A stretch of 7,210 bases of DNA, taken from assembly GCA_016763915.1 (NCBI GenBank), contig JAESSX010000146.1, positions 1-7,210 on the forward strand, in the 5' to 3' direction. Made by a program: the position numbers and the translations under genes. Shown here one piece after another: positions 1 to 4,691 of this stretch. The notes below the pieces were generated by a model, which made no database searches, was not told the DNA's origin, and saw only the letters and a program-made list of their open reading frames with translations. Positions within the stretch are counted from its first letter, which is position 1; each line of letters begins with the position of its first letter. Source of the stretch: Rhodospirillales bacterium. GTDB taxonomy: Bacteria > Pseudomonadota > Alphaproteobacteria > Rhodospirillales_A > Casp-alpha2.

Positions 1-147
1 GAAGTCGTCGTCGGAAGCGGCATCAGGGTAACCGCGGCACCTGCCGCGCTCTCTAGTTCCTCCAGGCCCTCTGGCTCCTCCAGGCCCTCGTTCTCCTCCA
101 AGCCCTCGTCCTCCTCCAAGCCCTCGACGCCCGGGGACAAGGCGTGA
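1..147 (+). CDS. 3' end of an unidentified gene directly upstream of fliP (FliO candidate), with a Ser/Pro-repeat tail
   Basis: Only the last 48 codons are in the window. The frame is open from base 1 and ends at TGA 145-147. The visible protein begins EVVVGSGIRVTAAPAAL and ends in four copies of a hexapeptide S-S-(R/K)-P-S-x followed by PGDKA, a low-complexity, basic, probably disordered tail. Its stop overlaps the GTG start of fliP in a GTGA arrangement, which implies one operon and translational coupling. In many bacteria the gene before fliP is fliO, a small membrane protein that helps assemble the FliP/Q/R export gate and often has a poorly conserved C-terminus. That makes FliO the first candidate, but the identification rests on position only, since no FliO-specific motif is visible. 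FliN is less likely, because the typical hydrophobic/charged FliN C-terminus is absent. Confidence 0.6.
   Translation, partial: EVVVGSGIRVTAAPAALSSSSRPSGSSRPSFSSKPSSSSKPSTPGDKA
58..129 (+). repeat. Four tandem 18-bp coding repeats (hexapeptide SS(R/K)PSx)
   Basis: Four consecutive 18-bp units start at 58, 76, 94 and 112. They share the pattern TCCTCCARGCCCTC followed by four variable bases and are exactly in frame with the gene ending at 147. They encode SSRPSG, SSRPSF, SSKPSS and SSKPST. Units 1-2 have AGG (Arg) and units 3-4 have AAG (Lys), suggesting stepwise duplication. The array could vary in copy number between strains without breaking the frame. Confidence 0.85.
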
Positions 148-932
148 CCCCGGCCCGGCGCCGTTCGCTAAAGTCCGCCGTCGTCCTCTTCGCCGGGGCC
201 GCGACGGCCTGCCTTGCCTTAAGCGCCGTGTTGATGTGGACGGCCGGCCCCGCCGCCGCGCAAAGCCTTTCGCTGAACTTAGGGGGCGACGGCGACGGCG
301 GCGAATCGACGGCCCGCGTGATCCAGATCATCGCCCTGGTCACGGTGCTCAGCCTGGCGCCGTCGATCCTGGTCATGATGACGTCGTTCATACGCATCAT
401 GGTGGTGCTGTCGTTCCTGCGCACGGCGCTGGGCACCCAGCAGACGCCGCCCAATCAGGTGCTGGTCAGCCTAGCGCTGTTTCTGACCCTGTTCGTGATG
501 ATGCCGACCTTCGAGACAGCCTTCGAAAATGGCATCAAGCCGCTGATCGAGGGCGACATCGAAGAAGCCGAGGCCTTCAAGCGCACCGTCCAGCCGTTCC
601 GCGTGTTCATGTCGTCCCATGTGCGCGAGCAGGACGTCGCCCTGTTCGTCGAAATCGCAAAAGTTCCCGAGGCAGAAGTCCGCAAAGAAATGCCGATGCG
701 GGTATTGATCCCGGCGTTCATGATATCGGAACTGCGCCGCGCCTTTGAAATCGGCTTTCTGGTCTTCGTGCCGTTTCTGATTATCGACATGGTGGTGGCG
801 TCGGTGCTGATGGCCATGGGCATGATGATGCTGCCGCCGATCATCATAGCGCTGCCGTTCAAGATCATTTTCTTCGTGCTGGTTGACGGCTGGTTCATGA
901 TCGTCGGATCGCTGGTGCGCAGCTTCGGCTGA
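144..932 (+). CDS. fliP: Flagellar biosynthetic protein FliP (export-gate subunit)
   Basis: FliP forms, with FliQ and FliR, the membrane core of the flagellar type III export gate through which rod, hook and filament proteins pass. The 262-residue product begins at GTG 144, with GGGGA at 133-137 as a likely ribosome-binding site, and overlaps the upstream stop. This start gives a long N-terminal signal peptide (basic MTPARRRSLK, hydrophobic to about residue 35, likely cleaved after AAA at 39), as FliP proteins usually have; starting at the ATG at 234 would remove most of it. Hallmarks follow in order: a first membrane segment with APSILVMMTSFIRI at about 72-85, then FLRTALGTQQTPPNQVLVSL at about 91-110, a second membrane segment ending in MMPTF, a periplasmic loop at about 125-180, then RVLIPAFMISELRRAFEIGF, and two C-terminal membrane segments including MMMLPP. 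Family, length and domain order are normal and the call is secure. The next gene converges on it after 29 bp, with no obvious hairpin terminator between them. Confidence 0.97.
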   Translation: MTPARRRSLKSAVVLFAGAATACLALSAVLMWTAGPAAAQSLSLNLGGDGDGGESTARVIQIIALVTVLSLAPSILVMMTSFIRIMVVLSFLRTALGTQQTPPNQVLVSLALFLTLFVMMPTFETAFENGIKPLIEGDIEEAEAFKRTVQPFRVFMSSHVREQDVALFVEIAKVPEAEVRKEMPMRVLIPAFMISELRRAFEIGFLVFVPFLIIDMVVASVLMAMGMMMLPPIIIALPFKIIFFVLVDGWFMIVGSLVRSFG

Positions 933-961
933 CTGTTCCGTTCAAATCCAATTGATTCCTG

Positions 962-1384
962 TCAGAGCCAACCAGCCGTTTTAAGGGGACTCCTATTTTC
1001 GACAAGATCGGCAATGGTATATTTTCCGAGCGCGTCCAGGAAAGCTCTGCGGGCCTCATCCAGCACATTCCTTAGCTTGCACTTCTGCGCGAGCGGACAA
1101 CGCGGTTCAAAGCACTCAATGATTTTCATATCGTGTTCCATGATTTGCACGACGTTGGCGACCGTGATCTCCGCCGCCGGGCGTCCCAGACGGATGCCGC
1201 CGCCTTTACCGCGCACGGTTTCCAGGAACCCTTTTGTCGACATGGTGTGAACCACCTTGGTCAGGTGATTGCGGGGAATGTCACATTTTTCCGTAATTTC
1301 GGAAATATTCGTAAGCCGGTCCGAATTCGCGGCCGTGAAAATCAATACCCGAAGTGCGTTATCTGTGAATTTTGTCAGGCGCAT
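962..1384 (-). CDS. nsrR: NsrR, Rrf2-family [4Fe-4S] nitric-oxide-sensing repressor
   Basis: NsrR represses nitrosative-stress and nitrite-reduction genes and lets go of DNA when NO attacks its iron-sulfur cluster. I start it at ATG 1382-1384 (140 residues, MRLTKFTDNALRVLIF) because this aligns with the family N-terminus; a GTG at 1391-1393 would add three residues. Residues 1-60 form the winged helix, with TEKCDIPRNHLTKVV in the recognition-helix region and the wing RGKGGGIRLGRP at about 58-69. The cluster region carries C91, C96 and C102 (C-x4-C-x5-C), the same spacing and numbering as E. coli NsrR, and D8 stands where Asp is the fourth ligand in Streptomyces NsrR. The C-terminal YTIADLVENRSPL is also typical of NsrR and separates it from IscR and RirA. 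C34 is an extra cysteine. The gene is divergent from the multicopper oxidase-nirK operon, whose promoter contains an NsrR-like operator, so that operon is its likely target. Confidence 0.93.
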   Translation of the reverse strand: MRLTKFTDNALRVLIFTAANSDRLTNISEITEKCDIPRNHLTKVVHTMSTKGFLETVRGKGGGIRLGRPAAEITVANVVQIMEHDMKIIECFEPRCPLAQKCKLRNVLDEARRAFLDALGKYTIADLVENRSPLKTAGWL

Positions 1385-1432
1385 GGAGATCACTCTGTAA
1401 ATTTGACGTTATTTTCTAAAGCCTTACCGAAG

Positions 1433-1438
1433 AGTATA
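1433..1438 (-). promoter_or_regulatory. Candidate -10 element of nsrR
   Basis: On the minus strand this reads TATACT, five of six matches to TATAAT. It lies about 50 bases upstream of the nsrR ATG, which would give a 5' leader of about 40 bases. At 17-bp spacing the -35 position is a T-run with poor match to TTGACA, so the promoter would be weak or need help. This is a pattern match only. Confidence 0.3.
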
Positions 1439-1487
1439 CATCGCTGGCCCACATGAAAAAAATACGCTGATTTATTTTTACACGGAC

Positions 1488-1516
1488 TTGACAGTTTTTC
1501 ACCCGCTCCATAAAGT
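1488..1516 (+). promoter_or_regulatory. Sigma70-type promoter of the multicopper oxidase-cytochrome-nirK operon
   Basis: A perfect -35 hexamer TTGACA (1488-1493) is followed after exactly 17 bp by TAAAGT (1511-1516), four of six matches to the -10 consensus. Transcription would start near 1523, giving a leader of about 30 bases before the ATG at 1553. The -10 lies inside the left arm of the NsrR-like palindrome, so a bound repressor would block polymerase directly. A consensus -35 with ideal spacing and an overlapping operator fits a promoter that is strong when derepressed and otherwise kept shut. Confidence 0.7.
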
Positions 1517-1540
1517 GCATTTCAAATACATCTTATGGAG
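1506..1540 (+). promoter_or_regulatory. NsrR operator within a 35-bp imperfect palindrome
   Basis: The left arm is CTCCATAAAGTGCATTT (1506-1522), the centre is C1523, and the right arm is AAATACATCTTATGGAG (1524-1540). The arms match at 14 of 17 positions. The inner 23 bp (1512-1534; AAAGTGCATTT, C, AAATACATCTT) fit the known NsrR site pattern of two 11-bp half-sites, AAGATGYATTT-like, around one central base. The outer arms CTCCATAA and TTATGGAG add a perfect 8-bp match not required by the known NsrR consensus. The palindrome overlaps the -10 element on its left and includes the GGAG ribosome-binding motif on its right. Confidence 0.85.
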
Positions 1541-1545
1541 TGATT

Positions 1546-1560
1546 ATGGTCCATGTCTAA
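1546..1560 (+). other. Possible five-codon leader ORF (Met-Val-His-Val-stop) overlapping the oxidase start
   Basis: ATG 1546-1548, GTC, CAT, GTC, TAA 1558-1560 forms a complete tiny ORF. Its ATG sits five bases after GGAG (1537-1540), an ideal Shine-Dalgarno distance, whereas the ATG of the oxidase at 1553 lies 12 bases away, which is long. The mini-ORF runs out of frame across the oxidase start and terminates three bases past its ATG codon, so ribosomes stopping there could re-initiate by a short backward slide. Whether it is translated cannot be told from sequence. Confidence 0.35.
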
Positions 1561-2614
1561 GAAAATTACCACCATGCTGGTTGCTGCGTTTTTCGTTTGG
1601 ATCAACCCGAACGCATCGAGCGCCGCCGAACGTGTATTTAACCTGACCATAGACGAGGTCGCCATCAATGTGGCGCCGGACCTTAAGTACAAGGTTTTCG
1701 GTTTCAACCGCCAAGTTCCCGGCCCGCTGATACATGTGCAGGAAGGCGACGACCTTACCATCAACGTCACCAACAACACCGCCATGCCGCACACTATTCA
1801 CTGGCACGGTTTTCATCAGTTGAACAACTGGCGCAACGATGGCGTGCCCGGAATAACTCAGAAAGACATCAAACCCGGCGAGACCTACACCTACACCATG
1901 AAAGCCGACCGCATCGGCACGCTTTGGTATCACTGTCACGTGAACGTCAACGAACACGTCGGCATCCGCGGCATGTGGGGGCCGATTGTGGTTGCGCCCA
2001 AGACCCCCCTGCCCATTGAGACCGAGGTCACCAAGGACGTCATCATGATGATGTCCACCTGGGAAAGCGTCCATGCCAGCAAGTATGGCGAGGGCGCCGT
2101 TCCCGGCACCATCGAGGATTATTTCTCCATCAATGCGCGCTCTTTTCCATCGACCCAGCCGATCAGAATGAAAACCGGCGATGTCGTTCGCGTTCGCTTT
2201 ATCGGGGCCGGTGGCGCCATTCACGCTATGCATTCCCACGGTCACGACATGCTGATCACCCACAAGGATGGATTGCCGCTTACCGCCCCCTATAGCGTCG
2301 ATACTATTTTGATCGGACCGGGTGAGCGCTATGACGCAATTATTCGCGCCAACCATGACGAGGGCCGTTTCATCTTCCACGACCATGTGGACAAACACGT
2401 TACCGCTGGCGGCAAGTTCCCCGGCGGGCCGATCACCGTCATGGAATACGCCGGAACGCCCATGGACGATTGGTATGTCTGGAAGGACATCAAGTATGAC
2501 GCCGATTTCTTCTATAGCGAATCGATGAAGAAAGGTTTCGGCATGTTTGCCAACCCCGCCTTCGTCGGCGAGACCATCAAGCGTAAACGTCGTCGCCGGA
2601 CAAGGGCCAAATAA
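1553..2614 (+). CDS. ncgA: Two-domain (type C-like) multicopper oxidase, NcgA-like
   Basis: This is a periplasmic two-cupredoxin-domain copper oxidase of 353 residues, expected to work as a trimer with trinuclear copper centres between subunits. A Sec-type signal peptide covers about residues 1-25 (MSKKITTMLVAAFFVW, cleavage near ASSAAE). In domain 1, H80-T-I-H83-W-H85-G and WYH127-C128-H129, with H135 and M141, supply a type 1 copper (H80, C128, H135, M141) and ligands for types 2 and 3 (H83, H85, H127, H129). Domain 2 has H224-x2-H227-S-H229-G-H231 and H276-D277-H278: the trinuclear-centre histidines remain, but Asp replaces the type 1 cysteine. A single type 1 site in domain 1 matches the Nitrosomonas europaea blue copper oxidase class encoded beside nirK. 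Its substrate is not settled. The start is fixed, since an in-frame stop (TGA 1541-1543) lies just upstream. The C-terminus is a strongly basic KRKRRRRTRAK tail. The next gene begins two bases after its stop codon. Confidence 0.9.
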   Translation: MSKKITTMLVAAFFVWINPNASSAAERVFNLTIDEVAINVAPDLKYKVFGFNRQVPGPLIHVQEGDDLTINVTNNTAMPHTIHWHGFHQLNNWRNDGVPGITQKDIKPGETYTYTMKADRIGTLWYHCHVNVNEHVGIRGMWGPIVVAPKTPLPIETEVTKDVIMMMSTWESVHASKYGEGAVPGTIEDYFSINARSFPSTQPIRMKTGDVVRVRFIGAGGAIHAMHSHGHDMLITHKDGLPLTAPYSVDTILIGPGERYDAIIRANHDEGRFIFHDHVDKHVTAGGKFPGGPITVMEYAGTPMDDWYVWKDIKYDADFFYSESMKKGFGMFANPAFVGETIKRKRRRRTRAK

Positions 2615-2615
2615 A

Positions 2616-3296
2616 GTGAAAAAACTGGCTATAGCCCTGGCGCTGGGGATGGCGGCGTCGCCCGCCCTGGCGATCGAGCATGGATCGGCCTTGTTGCAGG
2701 AGCGTTGCGCCGCCTGTCACGACCTGACCGGCCCCGCCGCCAAAAGCCTAACCGAGCTAAAAGCGCGCAAAGGCCCGGACCTGTTTTATGCGGGCAACAA
2801 GTACCGCGCGGACTGGCTGGCCGGTTGGTTGCGAAAACCGTCGCGCATCCGTCCGGCAGGGGTGTTTTACCTCGACCACATCAAACCCGGCGCCAAGCAG
2901 GACGAGATCGACGGCACCACCCTGAAGCCGCATCTGGCGCTAAACGCCGATGATGCCGCAACGGCGGCAAAAGCCCTGATGGGGCTCAAAGCCAATGGCG
3001 AACTGTTACAAACGAAGCCTTTTGTAACCGGCCCCTCGCCATTGGGTGAAATGAGTTTCGACAAATTTTACGGCTGCATGGCGTGCCATGAGATTGAGCC
3101 CGGTTTCGGCGGTAAAACGGGGCCGGAGGTTTATACCGCCGGGCGGCGATTAGCGCCTGAATTCATGGTCAGCTTCATCCGCAACCCTCAGGCCTGGAAC
3201 CCCAAGGGCCTGATGCCCAACAAGCATGTGCCCGAGGTCAACATTCCGAAGCTGGTGAACTTCATGCTCGAACTGGCCAAGGAGGACTGGAAATGA
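2616..3296 (+). CDS. ncgB: Periplasmic diheme cytochrome c, NcgB-like
   Basis: This is a 226-residue secreted cytochrome c with two heme-attachment motifs, CAACH (C31, C34, H35) and CMACH (C154, C157, H158), one in each of two class I-like domains. I choose GTG 2616 as start: it lies one base after the oxidase stop, has AAGGG at 2602-2606 as ribosome-binding site, and directly precedes a clean signal peptide, KKLAIALALGMAASPALA, cut after about residue 19. An ATG at 2547 inside the oxidase gene would put 23 polar residues before it. Heme 2 has a likely axial methionine in GLMP (M200). For heme 1 the usual MP pattern appears as TTLKPHLALN (about 101-110), with no methionine, so its sixth ligand is uncertain. 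By position it is expected to pass electrons within the NirK/multicopper oxidase system. The ncgB symbol rests on gene order and is less certain than the cytochrome call. Its stop overlaps the next gene's ATG (ATGA). Confidence 0.9.
   Translation: MKKLAIALALGMAASPALAIEHGSALLQERCAACHDLTGPAAKSLTELKARKGPDLFYAGNKYRADWLAGWLRKPSRIRPAGVFYLDHIKPGAKQDEIDGTTLKPHLALNADDAATAAKALMGLKANGELLQTKPFVTGPSPLGEMSFDKFYGCMACHEIEPGFGGKTGPEVYTAGRRLAPEFMVSFIRNPQAWNPKGLMPNKHVPEVNIPKLVNFMLELAKEDWK
3005..3028 (+). repeat. Perfect 8-bp inverted repeat inside the diheme cytochrome gene
   Basis: GTTACAAA (3005-3012) and TTTGTAAC (3021-3028) are exact inverted copies separated by eight bases. They lie in the linker between the two heme domains. 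The spacing would suit either an RNA hairpin or a dimeric-protein site, but no T-run follows, so it is not an intrinsic terminator. It may be chance. Confidence 0.4.
3279..3285 (+). promoter_or_regulatory. Strong ribosome-binding site for the monoheme cytochrome
   Basis: AAGGAGG, a near-complete anti-16S complement, lies seven bases before ATG 3293 and inside the last codons of the upstream cytochrome gene. It fixes the start and, with the ATGA overlap, points to coupled translation with strong independent initiation. Confidence 0.85.
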
Positions 3297-3646
3297 GGAG
3301 CTTGAGCGCATTTCTTCTGGCGTTGTTCGTGCTGTCCGGCCCCGTGTCGGCCGCCGAAAGCGCCAGGGACAAATATAATGCGTACTGCGTTCAGTGCCAC
3401 GGCCTTCAGGGTAACGGTATGGGCCTGAACATCCGCGACATGTCGGTGCAGCCGCGCGACCATACGGACGCCAAGTCCATGAGCGGGCGCAGCGACGAAG
3501 AACTTTTCAAGGTCATCAAGGAAGGCGGTCTGGCGATCAGCAAATCGGTGCTGATGCCGGCATGGCAAGGCACCCTTTCGGATCAGGAAATCAACGATCT
3601 CGTGGGTTTCCTGCGGGACTTGTGCAAATGCAAGTTCGGAAAATGA
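3293..3646 (+). CDS. ncgC: Small periplasmic monoheme class I cytochrome c, NcgC-like
   Basis: This 117-residue protein has a signal peptide, MRSLSAFLLALFVLSGPVSA, cleaved after about residue 20, leaving a mature cytochrome of roughly 97 residues. The heme motif is CVQCH (C32, C35, H36), followed by GxxGNGMG, which is common in cytochrome c modules that follow CxxCHG. The likely axial methionine is M88 in LMPAW, and the fold closes with the usual C-terminal helix (LSDQEINDLVGFLRDL). It is a plausible soluble electron donor to NirK, encoded 42 bp downstream. Two extra cysteines (C111 and C113, in LCKCKFGK) lie outside the heme motif at the C-terminus, which is unusual for a small cytochrome c. 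Start and ribosome-binding site are clear, and the gene overlaps the upstream stop by four bases. The ncgC symbol follows gene order. Confidence 0.9.
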   Translation: MRSLSAFLLALFVLSGPVSAAESARDKYNAYCVQCHGLQGNGMGLNIRDMSVQPRDHTDAKSMSGRSDEELFKVIKEGGLAISKSVLMPAWQGTLSDQEINDLVGFLRDLCKCKFGK

Positions 3647-3674
3647 ATCGCCGTGAACAATAAAAACTTAAACT

Positions 3675-3680
3675 AGGAGA
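3675..3680 (+). promoter_or_regulatory. Ribosome-binding site of nirK
   Basis: AGGAGA lies eight bases before ATG 3689 in the 42-bp AT-rich gap after the monoheme cytochrome gene. The gap shows no convincing promoter or NsrR-like palindrome of its own, so nirK is most simply read from the operon promoter upstream of the oxidase gene. Confidence 0.8.
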
Positions 3681-3688
3681 AACGCAAA

Positions 3689-4636
3689 ATGAATATAGCT
3701 AAAATATCGTTGTTGGCGGGGGCTGCGTTCGTGTTATCGGCTCTCATCGGCGCGCCACAGGCATCGGCGAAAGTGGTCAAAGTGACCATGACCGCGATGG
3801 AAAACGATGTCGTCATCGACAACAAAGGCACCAAGTATCCGGCATGGACCTTTGACGGCGCCATCCCCGGAAAAGTGGTTCGGGTTACGGAAGGCGACAT
3901 CATTGAGTTCACCTTGATTAACCCCAAGGAAAATAAAAACTCCCATTCCATGGATTTCCATGCCGCCGAAGTCGATGTGCTGAAAGAATTTGCCGAGGTC
4001 AAACCGGGCGGAACCAAGAAGTTCACGTTCCATGCCAAACGTGCCGGCGTCTATATGTACCACTGCGGCGCAAGCGTGATGGTGCAGCACATCGCACGCG
4101 GCATGTACGGGACCATCATTGTCGATCCCAAGGAATACACGAAAGACTTCCCCAAGCCGGATCGTGAGTATGTGCTCATCCAGCAACAATTCTTCCCCGA
4201 TGCCAAAAACTATAAGGCCATGCTGGAGAACGCCGGTTGGACCAATTCTTTAATCAACGGAAAAATTTTCCATTACGATCCGGTGCATGATCCCAAAGCC
4301 ACCAAGGTTCTGATGTCCAAACCCGGCGAGCGTGTACGTATCTTTTTCATCAACGCCAACGTCAATATGCCGGTCGCCCTGCATCCGATCGCGGGCATCT
4401 GGGACCGGGTCTATCCCAATGGCAGCCCGAAAAATGTGCTGTATGACATGCAAACATACGGCGTTCCGGTCGCCGGGGCAGCGGCCTTCGATATTGTCTC
4501 TCCGGCGGACAGGCCAACAAATGTTGCCATCGTCGATCACACCATGAGCGCGGCCCTGCGCGGCGCCATCACGGTTCTGATGAACCGGCCGGACGCTGAC
4601 CCGACTCTGGGCAAGGGTGATAAAATCCTTCCCTAA
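3689..4636 (+). CDS. nirK: Copper-containing nitrite reductase NirK (nitrifier-type)
   Basis: NirK reduces nitrite to nitric oxide (EC 1.7.2.1) in the periplasm as a homotrimer. The 315-residue product has a Sec-type signal peptide cut after about residue 27 (QASA). Type 1 copper ligands are H86, C126, H134 and M139 (NSH-SMDFH, YHCG, QHIARGM). Type 2 ligands are H91, H125 and H284 (VDHTMS), the last in the second cupredoxin domain. The catalytic pair is present as D89 in SMDFHAA and H232 in LHPIAG. All copper ligands are in place, so it should be active. Two features differ from the Alcaligenes/Achromobacter type: the C126-H134 spacing is one residue shorter, and the second His of the usual GGHGD is replaced (AGIWD). 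Phrases such as INGKIFHYDPVHDP and VLYDMQTYGV recall the Nitrosomonas europaea enzyme from memory. Multicopper oxidases can look similar, but the H-x4-H and HCG patterns, with no trinuclear-centre motif, decide for NirK. It is the last gene before the terminator. Confidence 0.96.
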   Translation: MNIAKISLLAGAAFVLSALIGAPQASAKVVKVTMTAMENDVVIDNKGTKYPAWTFDGAIPGKVVRVTEGDIIEFTLINPKENKNSHSMDFHAAEVDVLKEFAEVKPGGTKKFTFHAKRAGVYMYHCGASVMVQHIARGMYGTIIVDPKEYTKDFPKPDREYVLIQQQFFPDAKNYKAMLENAGWTNSLINGKIFHYDPVHDPKATKVLMSKPGERVRIFFINANVNMPVALHPIAGIWDRVYPNGSPKNVLYDMQTYGVPVAGAAAFDIVSPADRPTNVAIVDHTMSAALRGAITVLMNRPDADPTLGKGDKILP

Positions 4637-4655
4637 GGACGCAGTCCACACAATT

Positions 4656-4691
4656 AGGCTGGAGAGGCATTTCGCCCCTCCAGCCTTTTTT
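4656..4691 (+). terminator. Rho-independent terminator of the nirK operon
   Basis: AGGCTGGAG (4656-4664) pairs perfectly with CTCCAGCCT (4678-4686). After one A/C mismatch, GGC (4666-4668) pairs with GCC (4674-4676) around a five-base loop, ATTTC. Six T follow from 4686 to 4691. It starts 19 bases after the nirK stop, is GC-rich and well formed, and separates the operon from the convergent TPR gene. The opposite strand has only a weak T-tract, so it is mainly a rightward terminator. Confidence 0.93.

Larger units (their letters stand above)
1385..1552. promoter_or_regulatory. Divergent control region between nsrR and the nirK operon
   Basis: This 168-bp stretch between the two start codons holds no protein gene of its own beyond a five-codon leader. 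It is much richer in A/T than its surroundings, especially 1394-1480, where A- and T-runs (seven A at 1455-1461) lie just upstream of the -35 element of the rightward promoter and could act as an UP-like element. A candidate nsrR -10 lies at 1433-1438 and the rightward promoter with its operator at 1488-1540. I searched by eye for an FNR/DNR-type TTGAT-N4-ATCAA box and saw none, so control appears to rest on NsrR rather than on an anaerobic activator site. Confidence 0.7.

Noticed and set aside
58..129. CRISPR-like array
   Set aside because: The 18-bp units are directly adjacent with no spacers and are in frame with a protein, so they are coding tandem repeats.
236..748. 170-codon plus-strand frame inside fliP
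   Set aside because: Its translation is Arg/His/Gly-rich low-quality sequence in another frame of a clear fliP gene, with no ribosome-binding site.
933..961. Terminator between fliP and nsrR
   Set aside because: The 29-bp gap shows no GC-rich hairpin or T-run on either strand.
1133..1456. Plus-strand frames across nsrR
   Set aside because: nsrR on the minus strand carries a complete Rrf2/NsrR signature; the plus-strand frames are its shadows.
1400..1500. FNR/DNR/NnrR-type activator box
   Set aside because: No TTGAT-N4-ATCAA-like palindrome was found. The TTGAC sequences seen have no matching second half-site.
1544..2398. 284-codon minus-strand frame opposite the multicopper oxidase
   Set aside because: It mirrors the copper-oxidase gene, whose plus-strand product has all its copper motifs and a signal peptide. 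The antisense product shows no recognisable domain.
2547..2615. Earlier ATG start for the diheme cytochrome
   Set aside because: It would add 23 polar residues in front of a normal signal peptide and overlap the oxidase. GTG 2616 has a well-placed ribosome-binding site and a clean signal peptide.
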